From assembly GCF_034064985.1 (NCBI RefSeq), contig NZ_CP139249.1:558001-622000 (forward strand): a DNA stretch of 64,000 bases, given 5' to 3'. The stretch's first letter is position 1, and each line of letters begins with the position of its first letter. A program made the translations under genes and the position numbers. Positions 28,351 through 37,243 of the stretch are shown one piece after another. The notes beneath the pieces are model-generated. The model did not search any database. It was given only the letters and a program-made list of their open reading frames with translations, and was not told the origin of the DNA. This DNA comes from Acinetobacter pittii (lineage in GTDB: Bacteria; Pseudomonadota; Gammaproteobacteria; Pseudomonadales; Moraxellaceae).

Positions 28351-29111
28351 ATAAAATTCCATGTAGTGTCTATATTGTTACTTTAAACTGTGGCGCTTGG
28401 TTAGAGCGAACTTTACAAAGTGTCAGTGAGTTTGATGAAGTCATTATTTTAGACTCTGGCAGTACTGATAATACTTATGAAATTGCTCAGAGCTTTGAAA
28501 ATACGCAAATATCTCATCAAGATTGGCAAGGTTATGCTGGACAAAAAAGCTTGGCTTTAGCAAAGTGCCGTAATGATTGGGTGCTCAATCTAGATGGTGA
28601 TGAAGTCTTATCTAATAAATTAAAACAAGAAATTGTTGAGACCATTCAACAGAACAAGCTTGATGCATTAATCACTCCAATTAATGATGTATTTTTAGGT
28701 GTTCCGAACAGTAAACATACTAAAAAACATGCAAAAGTGCGTTTTTTCCGTAGGTCTAAAGGGCATTATGACCTTGCCAATAAAGTCCATGAAAATGTGA
28801 TCGTAGATGGTGAATCTCAGCGTGCTCAACACGATATTTACCATTATGGTGAGTCGAGTATTTTCGTTAAAGTCGAAAAAAATAACCAATATTCCAACTT
28901 AAAAGCATTAGAGAAATACCAAAAAGGAAAGTCTCCAAGCATTGCAAAATTGGTTTTGGTGATGCCAGTGACTTTTATGAAGTCTTATTTTATTCGCCGT
29001 AGCTTCTTAAATGGTTGGCGTGGTTTCGTAAATAGTATGATTAACGCATTTTATGCATTTCTAAAAGAAGCTAAGCTTTTTGAACAGACCATGAATAAAG
29101 ATAAAAAATAA
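28347..29111 (+). CDS. gtrOC3: Family 2 glycosyltransferase (LgtF/WaaE-like), GtrOC3 position
   Basis: A 254-residue GT-A fold glycosyltransferase. It has the nucleotide-binding start SVYIVTLNCGAWLERTLQSV, VIILDSGSTDNT, and the metal-binding acidic motif NLDGDEVLS. A C-terminal amphipathic/hydrophobic helix region (VMPVTFMKSYFIRR) is typical of LgtF/WaaE-type core beta-glucosyltransferases. It likely adds glucose or a related hexose to the inner core. The start ATGA overlaps the deacetylase stop. Confidence 0.85.
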   Translation: MNKIPCSVYIVTLNCGAWLERTLQSVSEFDEVIILDSGSTDNTYEIAQSFENTQISHQDWQGYAGQKSLALAKCRNDWVLNLDGDEVLSNKLKQEIVETIQQNKLDALITPINDVFLGVPNSKHTKKHAKVRFFRRSKGHYDLANKVHENVIVDGESQRAQHDIYHYGESSIFVKVEKNNQYSNLKALEKYQKGKSPSIAKLVLVMPVTFMKSYFIRRSFLNGWRGFVNSMINAFYAFLKEAKLFEQTMNKDKK

Positions 29112-29122
29112 GTAGGCAAGCT

Positions 29123-30157
29123 ATGAAAATTGTTCAGGTATTGGCAACTAGCGGTGGAGTTGGTGGATTAGAGCAGCACACTTTTAACCTTGTTAATGAG
29201 CTTGCTTTAAACCATGAAGTACATGTGATTGCACATCCTTGCTATGTAGACAAGTTTAGCCAACAAGTACATTTTCATGCTATCGATTTTGCCCGTAGTC
29301 GTTGGAATATTTTTTTACTTTGGCAACTTAAAAATCTTATTCAGCAGATCCAACCCGCTATTGTTCATGCACAAGCAGGAAAAGCGGCTGAGCTGATTGC
29401 CCGAATTAGACCATTTTTATCTGGCCCAAAATTTGTGACAACAGTACATGGTACTAAAAAGAATAAGTCTGCTTATTTAGCCGGTGATGCCGTTATTGCG
29501 GTGAGCCAAGCACTCACGCAAGGCATTCCTGAGTCTAAAGCACACGTGGTTTATAACGGGGTCTATCCTCAGCCCGTACTTACAGCTGAAAATAAAGAAA
29601 AGTTACTTCAATCGATTCAAAAAGATTTTGCTGAACTAGATACAAGCAAAAAAGTTGTTATGTGTATTGGGCGTCTAGAACCAGTAAAAAATATCAGTTT
29701 ACTGATTGAGTCGATGCAACAGATTGATGCCAATTTATGGATTGTAGGCGATGGTTCACTTCGAGCAAGTTTAGAGAAACAAGTCAGTGAATTAAACATG
29801 CAAAATCGGGTCGCTTTTCTTGGGTTTAGAACTGATGCGCGTGATCTGGTCCAGTTAGCAGATGTTGTGGTTTTATCATCAGACCGTGAAGGTTTTCCAC
29901 TTGTTATGGTCGAAGCTTTACAGGCCCATAAAGCTATGGCTTCTACTAAAGTGAATGGAGTGATCGAGTGGCTACCAGAACAATATCTAGCAGAAATTGG
30001 AGATGCAGAGGGTTTGGCAAGCGCAATTCAAGCTGCACTTAAGCCCGATGCGCAAAATGACTTTAGTCCTTTGTATGCAAAAGCCAAGGCTGAACTGACT
30101 GTACCAGCCATGGCTGAGCAGACGCTTAATATTTATAAAGATCTGCTGAAGACTTAA
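29123..30157 (+). CDS. gtrOC4: Family 4 glycosyltransferase, GtrOC4 position
   Basis: A 344-residue GT-B (GT4) enzyme. It shows the acceptor-domain opening VLATSGGVGGLEQHTFNLVNEL, VTTVHGTKKNKS and IAVSQALTQG. The donor-domain motifs are CIGRLEPVKNISLLIE, LWIVGDGSLR, VAFLGFRTD and SSDREGFPLVMVEALQ, the last with the E-x7-E-like signature. It is the last gene of the forward run. Its stop overlaps the stop of the oppositely oriented next gene by four bases. Confidence 0.85.
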   Translation: MKIVQVLATSGGVGGLEQHTFNLVNELALNHEVHVIAHPCYVDKFSQQVHFHAIDFARSRWNIFLLWQLKNLIQQIQPAIVHAQAGKAAELIARIRPFLSGPKFVTTVHGTKKNKSAYLAGDAVIAVSQALTQGIPESKAHVVYNGVYPQPVLTAENKEKLLQSIQKDFAELDTSKKVVMCIGRLEPVKNISLLIESMQQIDANLWIVGDGSLRASLEKQVSELNMQNRVAFLGFRTDARDLVQLADVVVLSSDREGFPLVMVEALQAHKAMASTKVNGVIEWLPEQYLAEIGDAEGLASAIQAALKPDAQNDFSPLYAKAKAELTVPAMAEQTLNIYKDLLKT

Positions 30158-31047
30158 TTATTTTTTTGCGTAAGGCGAATGGCATCAAGCACCACGAAGT
30201 TATCTTCGACATTAATGGTATGGCAACCGTCATCTGCTTGATTCCAGTCTGGTAAAACTACTTCTAGTAGTTTTTCTTCATAAGCTGTTGGGCTAAGCTG
30301 AGTAATCGCTTTTAATTCGATATTGCCGCCATAACGTTTTAAAGAATCTTGGCTTGGTCGAACAAGTTGTCCTTTATAAAGAAAAGGTTTACCCGCCATA
30401 CGGAACTGCTGACTGCCTCGACACACTGGATTCATTGGGTGCTCTTGCCAGTTAGGATTTAAAATATCTTCGGTAAAAAATAGATCTAAGCGATCACCAA
30501 ATTTTTTACAATCACGACGTGTTGAGGTAAAAAGATACCATAAGCCCTCATGGTAAAAAGGGGTGCTATCGACTGCTTCAATATTTTCAATAAGGTTGGA
30601 ATGCTTTTCCCATTTCAATGGAAACTCAGTACATTTCCAAAGCTCAATAGTTTTGTTGGCAGAAGACTCTGGAATCATGTACCAAGTGCTATCTATTTTA
30701 AATACGCAAGGGTATGAGAGGTGGTAATCGAGTTTTAAAATGGTTTCAGGCGGGGTGTAAGTGCCATCTTTAAAAACTTCTAAAACAGAAAGAAAGCCTA
30801 CTGGATGTTCGTCATCGACTTCTTCAAAAAAAATGAAATGACGGTCATTTTCATAAGCATAAAAGCTATCTGCAAATGTAAACTTTCTAGGGGAATGGAT
30901 CTCAAAGAGTGAATCTAATTGCTCAAGTTTAGTAAAAGGTTGCTCTAACCAGCCAAAACGCATATACCAATGGGAGTCAAAAGTTTTCGCTTTTTTTGCT
31001 TGTTGGTACTTGTACCATTTTTTTTGAATACCGCGAGTTATTAACAT
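30154..31047 (-). CDS. ghy: Glycosyl hydrolase-like beta-propeller protein of the outer-core locus
   Basis: A 297-residue protein with repeated strand patterns (HFIFFEEVDDEHPVGFLSV, YHLSYPCVFKIDSTWYMIPESSANKTIELW, GLWYLFTSTRRDCKKFGDRLDLFF). These are typical of the N-terminal propeller domain related to glucosamine inositolphosphorylceramide transferase and GH43-like hydrolases. A gene named ghy occupies this place in Acinetobacter outer-core clusters. There is no signal peptide, so a hydrolytic role on finished LOS is unlikely; a cytoplasmic transferase or modifying role fits better. The symbol comes from position and fold. Confidence 0.65.
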   Translation of the reverse strand: MLITRGIQKKWYKYQQAKKAKTFDSHWYMRFGWLEQPFTKLEQLDSLFEIHSPRKFTFADSFYAYENDRHFIFFEEVDDEHPVGFLSVLEVFKDGTYTPPETILKLDYHLSYPCVFKIDSTWYMIPESSANKTIELWKCTEFPLKWEKHSNLIENIEAVDSTPFYHEGLWYLFTSTRRDCKKFGDRLDLFFTEDILNPNWQEHPMNPVCRGSQQFRMAGKPFLYKGQLVRPSQDSLKRYGGNIELKAITQLSPTAYEEKLLEVVLPDWNQADDGCHTINVEDNFVVLDAIRLTQKNN

Positions 31048-31065
31048 TTAATTACCTATAGCTAC

Positions 31066-31881
31066 TCATTTTTGTGTTTGGGCGGATTGGAGAAAAAATG
31101 CTAATCGAATAATTTTTTTGAAAATAAAAAGAGAAATGATTCGAGAGATTAAATCATTTTTTATTTTGTTAAAGTTCTTTTTAAATCGATTTGGCTTTTT
31201 CATATATGTTTTTCTGTCAGATGCGATATGACTTTGCATCTCATCGTCATGCTCAAAGCAATAGTAAAAAGGAGTGGAAATATCTCCTTCTAATAAATAT
31301 TTCCAGTCATCAATATAAGTCAATTTCTTTATTTGCTTAGTGACAAAATCTTGAGCAGTTTCTCGGGTTAAAGAGTAAGCATATGTGGCTGTATATAGGT
31401 CTTTAGGACCAGTCATATTGAAGTAAAGTTCATCATTACTTACGTATCCTCTTATTCGTCGTCTAGATGGTTCAGAGTGTCCTCCTAAGAATGCGAATGC
31501 TGGATTGGTTTCTAATAAAGAATGTAATTTCTGCTGTATATGTTCGGTTTGAAAAATTACATCATCTTCAATAATTATTATGCGATCATATGCTGCATAA
31601 TCACCTTGAGCTAGACGTTGCCAAATAATCATATGACTTAACCAGCAGCCTAGTTCACTTGGCCCTAGTTCGTGATCACATAATCCAGCAAATTGACGAC
31701 TTAAATTTAGAAAAGTTAAATATTCTTGAGGAAGTTTTTTTCCATAAATAGCGTCGAAAAATTCAAAGACAATTTTTATATCAGGAACAATTGATTGTAA
31801 ATCTTGATGTTGCTGTTTGATTTTTTCTTGACGTTCATTACTTCCTTGCAAAGAAACGCATAGAATAAGAATCTTTTTCAT
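31066..31881 (-). CDS. Family 25 glycosyltransferase
   Basis: A 271-residue LPS-type GT25 (LOB1/LPT3-like) enzyme. It has the family opening KKILILCVSLQGSNERQEKI, GPSELGCWLSHMIIWQ, and the acidic donor motif IIIIEDDVIF. A conserved AYSLTRETAQDFV segment and a WKYLLEGDIS region follow. GT25 enzymes commonly add galactose or related sugars to LOS. The C-terminal 40 residues are basic and hydrophobic, suggesting membrane association. The ATG at 31881 is chosen over the TTG six bases upstream. It is 18 bases upstream of ghy on the same strand and is probably cotranscribed. Confidence 0.85.
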   Translation of the reverse strand: MKKILILCVSLQGSNERQEKIKQQHQDLQSIVPDIKIVFEFFDAIYGKKLPQEYLTFLNLSRQFAGLCDHELGPSELGCWLSHMIIWQRLAQGDYAAYDRIIIIEDDVIFQTEHIQQKLHSLLETNPAFAFLGGHSEPSRRRIRGYVSNDELYFNMTGPKDLYTATYAYSLTRETAQDFVTKQIKKLTYIDDWKYLLEGDISTPFYYCFEHDDEMQSHIASDRKTYMKKPNRFKKNFNKIKNDLISRIISLFIFKKIIRLAFFLQSAQTQK

Positions 31882-32060
31882 CTTCAACTAACTTGATACA
31901 ATACATTCTAGCTATTTTAGCTTGCTATGCTTATTGTTGATAGCCTTGCGATATTATAGAAAATCTCATTTAGGTAATAATCTGAGTAATATCTTAGATT
32001 TTGCATTTTCTTTCTCTCTATTTCTGGGTCGACTAGAAAAAAGGAATAATTTATTTCATT

Positions 32061-33188
32061 ATGATTAAAGTTCTTATCTCATTTGGTACGCGTCCTGAAG
32101 CAATTAAAATGGCACCTGTGATCGAGTGTTTGAAGAAAGATAATAGATTTGATGTTAAAGTATTAGTGACTGCTCAACATAGAGAGATGCTTGATCAAGT
32201 ATTAGAAGTTTTTAAAATAATCCCTGATTTTGATTTAAATTTAATGAAAGCTAATCAGAGCTTAAATCAGCTTTCTGCAAATATTTTACAGAATATGGAT
32301 AGCATTTATCAGAATTTTAAGCCACATATAGTGTTAGTCCATGGTGATACACTATCTGCATTTGTGGTAGCGCAATCTGCATTTTATAATCAAATTGATG
32401 TGGGCCATGTTGAGGCTGGATTAAGAACTTATAATTTAAAATCGCCTTGGCCTGAAGAAGGTAATAGACAGTTAATTTCTAAAATTTCTAATTTGCATTT
32501 CGCTCCAACTGAGTTAGCTGCTGAATGTTTAACAAAAGAAAATATTCAATTAAATAATATATATATTACTGGAAATACTGTGGTAGATGCTTTATTGAGT
32601 GTTTCTAATCAAATATTGCCATTACCTGTAAAATATGATGGTAGTGTTTTAAAACTGAATAAAAAAATAAAAAAAATTCTGATTACAGGGCACAGACGTG
32701 AAAATTTTGGTCAAGGTTTTATTAATATTTGTCAAGCTATTAAAGATTTAGCATTAAAATATCCTACAATAGAGTTTATTTACCCTGTTCATTTAAATCC
32801 TAATGTGAAAGATATTGTTTTTAGTTATCTAAGTGATATTAAAAATATTATTTTATTACCACCACAGTCTTATTTAGAATTTATTAATTTAATGAAACAT
32901 AGTTATTTAATCTTGACAGACTCTGGGGGGATTCAAGAGGAAGCACCAAGTCTGGGGGTGCCAATTCTAGTAATACGAGATACTACTGAAAGACAAGAAG
33001 CTATTGATGCAGGCACAGTCAAATTGGTGGGAACAGAAACTGCTTCAATAACATTTTGGGTAGAAACATTATTGGAAAATAGTGAGCTGTATCATCAGAT
33101 GGCTAGAGCTAACAACCCTTATGGGGATGGTACAGCTAGTATTAAAATCAAACAAATTCTTTTGGATAAATATAGTCATACAATATAA
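32061..33188 (+). CDS. wecB: UDP-N-acetylglucosamine 2-epimerase (non-hydrolysing)
   Basis: A 375-residue GT-B-fold epimerase that interconverts UDP-GlcNAc and UDP-ManNAc. Motifs: ISFGTRPEAIKMAPVIE at the N terminus, VLVHGDTLSAFV, VGHVEAGLRT, PEEGNRQLI, ITGHRRENFGQGF, and LTDSGGIQEEAPSLGVPILV near the C terminus. It would supply a ManNAc-type donor for a core transferase; no UDP-ManNAc dehydrogenase (wecC) is nearby. The coding sequence is clearly more AT-rich than the first outer-core genes, with many AAT/ATT codons. It diverges from the GT25 gene and ends in a long hairpin. Confidence 0.92.
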   Translation: MIKVLISFGTRPEAIKMAPVIECLKKDNRFDVKVLVTAQHREMLDQVLEVFKIIPDFDLNLMKANQSLNQLSANILQNMDSIYQNFKPHIVLVHGDTLSAFVVAQSAFYNQIDVGHVEAGLRTYNLKSPWPEEGNRQLISKISNLHFAPTELAAECLTKENIQLNNIYITGNTVVDALLSVSNQILPLPVKYDGSVLKLNKKIKKILITGHRRENFGQGFINICQAIKDLALKYPTIEFIYPVHLNPNVKDIVFSYLSDIKNIILLPPQSYLEFINLMKHSYLILTDSGGIQEEAPSLGVPILVIRDTTERQEAIDAGTVKLVGTETASITFWVETLLENSELYHQMARANNPYGDGTASIKIKQILLDKYSHTI

Positions 33189-33210
33189 ATTACTTTAATT
33201 TATATTGTAT
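33178..33210. terminator. Long A+T palindrome spanning both convergent stop codons
   Basis: Perfect 15-base arms ATACAATATAAATTA / TAATTTATATTGTAT around a three-base loop. The wecB stop codon lies in the left arm, as does the stop of the opposing GT32 gene. It contains only two G:C pairs, so termination would depend on stem length. Its role as a shared terminator is inferred. Confidence 0.6.
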
Positions 33211-33963
33211 AAAATAACGTATAAGTTTAAATAAATCTTTAATTTTAATACGAGTAGCTAGAGTCTTTAGAAAGTTTTTACTGTGAGTAATATTTTCTAA
33301 AGATTCTAATTGTTCATTAAAATATATCTCTAATGCATTTTCTTTATAACTCTTAGTTCTATCTGGTAACCAAGAACCATAAAAATGATGCGTAGCAAAA
33401 TTTTTAGGTAAGTCTAAGCAAAAATGTGTTGATGGATATACATGAATTGTATTTATAGAATCCTTTCCAACTTGCAAGTTATTATTTAGAGGATCAATAA
33501 AAAAATTTTCTCTTAATATTTCTGATACCGAAAAAGTATTAGTACTCTCTTCAGCTGTATAAATACGTTCATGATAATATTCTAAAATTCTTTTGGTTAG
33601 GCTATGATTTGGTATTGAACCCCAAACAGCAGTAAAAGGAGAGCCTTTCCCTTCGAAACCTGTAAAGGCTTCGTGCTGTAAAAAAATATCAAGATTTTCT
33701 TTTAGCTCTACATCGGTATCTAGATAAATTCCTCCAAAATTATGTAAAGCATAAGCTCTTACATAGTCTGATACATAAGCATATTTTTTTTCATTATAGG
33801 CTGATAAAGTAAATGGTTGGCTTTTTATATCAAATGATTGTTCATTCCATATTTTTATTTCATAATCAGGACAAAATAATTTCCATGATTCCATATATTT
33901 AATAAGTTGTTCTGGGATTTTATTGGGACCAAACCAACAATAATGTATTATGCGTGGAATCAT
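33190..33963 (-). CDS. Family 32 glycosyltransferase
   Basis: A 257-residue GT32-type (capsular polysaccharide synthesis/DXD sugar-binding) enzyme. It opens with IPRIIHYCWFGPNKIPEQL and has VSDYVRAYALHNFGGIYLDTDVEL, where DTD is the metal-binding DXD motif. A terminal HHFYGSWL motif is typical of bacterial GT32 proteins such as those adding mannose- or galactose-type residues. It belongs to the AT-rich right end of the outer-core locus. Its donor may be the product of the neighbouring epimerase, but that link is only contextual. Confidence 0.85.
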   Translation of the reverse strand: MIPRIIHYCWFGPNKIPEQLIKYMESWKLFCPDYEIKIWNEQSFDIKSQPFTLSAYNEKKYAYVSDYVRAYALHNFGGIYLDTDVELKENLDIFLQHEAFTGFEGKGSPFTAVWGSIPNHSLTKRILEYYHERIYTAEESTNTFSVSEILRENFFIDPLNNNLQVGKDSINTIHVYPSTHFCLDLPKNFATHHFYGSWLPDRTKSYKENALEIYFNEQLESLENITHSKNFLKTLATRIKIKDLFKLIRYFIQYKLK

Positions 33964-34024
33964 ATATAATCTTTTCGTCTTTCAAAATAATATTTAAAAA
34001 TAAAAAATCTATAATATAGATTTT

Positions 34025-34240
34025 TTATTTATCCGCATTTCCTTTTAAAACCATATAAATCAGCGCAACAAAAATAAGCAATGCACCTGCTAAGCTACTT
34101 ACACAGAAATAAAGGATACGTTGACTTGTAGTGATGTTAAATAATTCATTTGCAAGGATATAGCGCATCAAAAACCATTGCGCAAGAGAGAATACAATCA
34201 CGATTAAAGTATGTCGACGTACATCAGGGCGCATAGCCAT
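34025..34240 (-). CDS. Small two-helix membrane protein
   Basis: A 71-residue hypothetical protein with two hydrophobic helices (TLIVIVFSLAQWFLMRYIL and ILYFCVSSLAGALLIFVALIYM), a basic N terminus (MRPDVRRH) and a charged tail. I do not recognise a family. It sits between the outer-core genes and aspS on the same strand as aspS and may be cotranscribed, but a terminator separates them. Its sequence composition is closer to aspS than to the AT-rich transferase genes, so it probably belongs to the conserved flank. Confidence 0.7.
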   Translation of the reverse strand: MAMRPDVRRHTLIVIVFSLAQWFLMRYILANELFNITTSQRILYFCVSSLAGALLIFVALIYMVLKGNADK

Positions 34241-34340
34241 AAAGCTGACCTCTAAATTAAAAGCAACCTATTATGCCACTGACGTGCTTTTTCGCAAAGT
34301 ATAGCTTATGAAAATTGAATGTTTGTTTAATACTGTCTAT

Positions 34341-34370
34341 TAAAAAACCCTGCATAAGCAGGGTTTTTTA
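34341..34370 (-). terminator. Terminator after aspS
   Basis: AAAACCCTGC ATAA GCAGGGTTTT stem flanked by A and T runs, 18 bases past the aspS stop. This symmetry could stop transcription in both directions. Confidence 0.88.
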
Positions 34371-34387
34371 ATTTAAAAATCTAAGAA

Positions 34388-36172
34388 TTATTTAGATTCT
34401 TCAGCTTTTGGCTTTTCACGTAAGCGAATGCCCAAGTCACGAAGCTGATTTGCTTCAACTGGAGCAGGAGCCTGAGTAAGTGGACATTCAGCTGTCTTAG
34501 TTTTCGGGAACGCAATAACGTCACGAATTGAAGTCGCGCCAGTCATCAGCATAACTAAACGGTCAAGACCAAATGCCAAACCACCGTGAGGAGGAGCACC
34601 ATAACGAAGCGCGTTAAGTAAGAAGCTGAATTTCTCTTCTGCTTCTTCATCAGAAATACCAAGCGCTTCAAAAATCGCTTTTTGCATTTCTAATGTGTAA
34701 ATACGAAGTGAACCACCACCAACTTCAGTACCGTTCAATACCATGTCGTAAGCAACAGAAAGTGCTTCACCTGGATTGCTCTTCACGTCTTCTACGCTAG
34801 ATTTAGGTAGCGTGAATGGGTGGTGAACAGAAGTCCATTTACCATCGTCAGTTTCTTCAAACATTGGGAAGTCAACAACCCAAAGTGGAGCCCACTCACA
34901 AGTTGAAAGATTCAAATCGTGACCAATCTTGACACGAAGCGCACCCATTGCGTCATTTACAACTTTAGCTTTATCAGCACCGAAGAATACGATATCGCCA
35001 TCTTGTGCGCCAACACGTTCCAACAGCTCAAGTACAATTGGTTCAATGAATTTCACGATTGGAGATTGAAGACCTTCAATTCCTTTAGCGAGTTCATTAA
35101 CTTTAATGTACGCTAAACCTTTAGCACCATAGATGCCAACGAATTTGGTGTATTCATCAATTGCACTACGTGGCAATGATGCTGCACCTGGAACACGTAA
35201 AGCAACAATACGACCTTTAGGATCTTTTGCAGGTCCAGCAAATACTTTGAACTCTACTTCTTGCATTAAGTCTGCAACGTCAACGAGTTTCAACGGAATA
35301 CGCAAATCTGGTTTGTCAGATGCATAGTCACGCATTGCTTCGCTATATGGCATACGGCGAAATTTTTCAAATTTTACGCCAAGCAAGTCGTTAAATAATT
35401 TAACAGTCATGCCTTCCATCAAATCCATGATTTCATCGTCATTTAAGAACGATGTTTCAATGTCGATTTGAGTGAATTCTGGCTGACGGTCAGCACGTAA
35501 GTCTTCATCACGGAAACATTTCGCGATTTGGTAGTAACGATCGATACCACCCACCATCAATAATTGTTTAAACAATTGCGGTGATTGTGGAAGTGCGTAG
35601 AAGCTACCATTTTGTACACGACTTGGTACTAAATAGTCACGTGCACCTTCAGGAGTTGCACGAGTTAAAATCGGAGTTTCAACGTCTAAGAAACCGTGAT
35701 CGTCTAAATAATTACGGATCAAGTTAGTTACTTTAGAACGGAAACGTAAGCGATCTAACATTTCTGGACGACGGATGTCCAAGAAACGATATTTTAAACG
35801 GTGTTCTTCTGACACGTTGATTGTGTCATCATTTAATGGGAATGGCGGAGTTTCAGAAGCAGCAAGAACTTCGATTTCTTTGCCTAAAACTTCGATTTGA
35901 CCACTTACCATATTTTGGTTTTCAGTACCTTCATAACGGCGACGAACACGACCTGTAATTTTTAATACATATTCAGAACGTGCCTTATCTGCAGTTGCAA
36001 ATGCTTCTGGAGTATCTGGGTCAATAACCACTTGAACGAGACCATCACGATCACGCATATCAAGGAAAATAACACCGCCATGGTCGCGGCGACGATGTAC
36101 CCAACCGCATAGTGTAACGGTCTGGTCGATTTGGGCTTCAGTTAAAGAGCCACAGTAATGAGTTCGCATCAT
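34388..36172 (-). CDS. aspS: Aspartate-tRNA ligase
   Basis: A 594-residue bacterial-type class II synthetase charging tRNA-Asp. It has the N-terminal OB fold ([27 protein letters not shown]), motif 2 ([19 protein letters not shown]), the bacterial insertion domain in the middle, and motif 3 ([15 protein letters not shown]). The family length is normal. Two adjacent ATGs at 36172 and 36169 are possible starts. It forms the conserved right boundary of the outer-core locus. Confidence 0.96.
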   Translation of the reverse strand: MMRTHYCGSLTEAQIDQTVTLCGWVHRRRDHGGVIFLDMRDRDGLVQVVIDPDTPEAFATADKARSEYVLKITGRVRRRYEGTENQNMVSGQIEVLGKEIEVLAASETPPFPLNDDTINVSEEHRLKYRFLDIRRPEMLDRLRFRSKVTNLIRNYLDDHGFLDVETPILTRATPEGARDYLVPSRVQNGSFYALPQSPQLFKQLLMVGGIDRYYQIAKCFRDEDLRADRQPEFTQIDIETSFLNDDEIMDLMEGMTVKLFNDLLGVKFEKFRRMPYSEAMRDYASDKPDLRIPLKLVDVADLMQEVEFKVFAGPAKDPKGRIVALRVPGAASLPRSAIDEYTKFVGIYGAKGLAYIKVNELAKGIEGLQSPIVKFIEPIVLELLERVGAQDGDIVFFGADKAKVVNDAMGALRVKIGHDLNLSTCEWAPLWVVDFPMFEETDDGKWTSVHHPFTLPKSSVEDVKSNPGEALSVAYDMVLNGTEVGGGSLRIYTLEMQKAIFEALGISDEEAEEKFSFLLNALRYGAPPHGGLAFGLDRLVMLMTGATSIRDVIAFPKTKTAECPLTQAPAPVEANQLRDLGIRLREKPKAEESK

Positions 36173-36342
36173 GATGAAGATTATCCAAACTATATTGGCT
36201 GAAAGGACGGATGCGTAAACCGCGCACCGTCAAAAAAGTAAGTTTTCGATTATGCCTTGTTGGATGGTTTGCCACAAGAACTAGATCAAAAAACCGCGGA
36301 AATTAAGCTGAAAATGAGCAATTTGGCAGCAACTTTAAGTAT

Positions 36343-37107
36343 TCACCCCATTCTTTTTTGTCGATCTAAAACCAAGAATAGTAAGCATCCTAAGCTAAAG
36401 GTACTTAACCAGCCTTGCATAAATTCATTAATAGAGCGACCCGTGAAATAATACGTATCGGCATGCCAAACTTCATGAGGAATGTAGCGGGCATAATCCC
36501 AAAAAGAGAATAAACCTAACACTGTAGATAGAATCAACAAACACCATGCGAAAATTTTAATTTTATAGTTTACTTTCCAGTGTTGTTTATAGCGCTGATA
36601 ATAGTGAACACTAATCCAAACAATAAAAGGTAGCGCAAGAGCAGAGGAGCCTAGCTGCAAAAGACGATGTAAGGGATAAGGGTGTCCCAAAAGATGAACT
36701 GTGGTCGCTAATACATCTTTAAATATAAAAGTCCGAAAGTCAGAATGTGTTAGGCCATCCCAAATTAAATGAGTTGCAATCCCTAAAATAAGTGCGAGTA
36801 ATGTTCCAATCAAAAATAAAAAAATACGTTTTAAAGAGTTGAGGCCAAGATCATGTTGAATGCCAAAAAAACGATAAATTACAGGCCGGTAAAGTAAATA
36901 CCAAATAGCACAGAATAATAATCCTAATGCAAGATTTGGGTAGAGAAGTCCTTTCCATTGATGAGTCAACATCCCTGACTGCATTGTAAATAAGCGGTAA
37001 AGATCGGGTGTCATACTGCCAATTGCTAATGCAGCAATTGGTAAAGTGTTTTGACTAAGCTTGGAAAGAGGTGGTGCTATAACGGCATGAGAGATTGTAA
37101 AAGGCAT
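36343..37107 (-). CDS. DUF4184 membrane protein
   Basis: A 254-residue integral membrane protein with about six hydrophobic helices. It opens with MPFTISHAVIAPPL, followed by IGSMTPDLYRLF and GIATHLIWDGLTHSD. These His/Asp motifs are shared with DUF4184 and metal-dependent membrane hydrolase-like (YdjM-type) proteins. The ATG at 37107 is chosen because it starts the family motif; a longer frame to 37128 adds seven residues. The function is unknown. It diverges from znuD, and the Zur site lies between the two starts. Confidence 0.8.
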   Translation of the reverse strand: MPFTISHAVIAPPLSKLSQNTLPIAALAIGSMTPDLYRLFTMQSGMLTHQWKGLLYPNLALGLLFCAIWYLLYRPVIYRFFGIQHDLGLNSLKRIFLFLIGTLLALILGIATHLIWDGLTHSDFRTFIFKDVLATTVHLLGHPYPLHRLLQLGSSALALPFIVWISVHYYQRYKQHWKVNYKIKIFAWCLLILSTVLGLFSFWDYARYIPHEVWHADTYYFTGRSINEFMQGWLSTFSLGCLLFLVLDRQKRMG

Positions 37108-37191
37108 TATAAAACAGGAATTACTCACATCATTTAATTGGCCAGTCTAACGAATCATCTAATTAGAAATGTTTTTTATTGCAAAACAACT

Positions 37192-37213
37192 GAAATGTTA
37201 TAATATAACAAAA
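37192..37213 (+). promoter_or_regulatory. Zur box upstream of znuD
   Basis: Perfect 7-1-7 palindrome TGTTATA A TATAACA at 37196-37210, preceded by GAAA. This matches the Acinetobacter Zur consensus core (TGTTATAnTATAACA). It lies about 34 bases before the znuD start, where a bound repressor would block the promoter. Confidence 0.88.
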
Positions 37214-37243
37214 CAAAAGGCGTAGCGATCAGAGAATCACCTC

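Noticed and set aside
25657..33963. Capsule (K) locus
   Set aside because: The capsule locus lies between fkpA and lldP in Acinetobacter and carries wza/wzb/wzc, none of which are here. ilvE and aspS flanks identify the outer-core locus.
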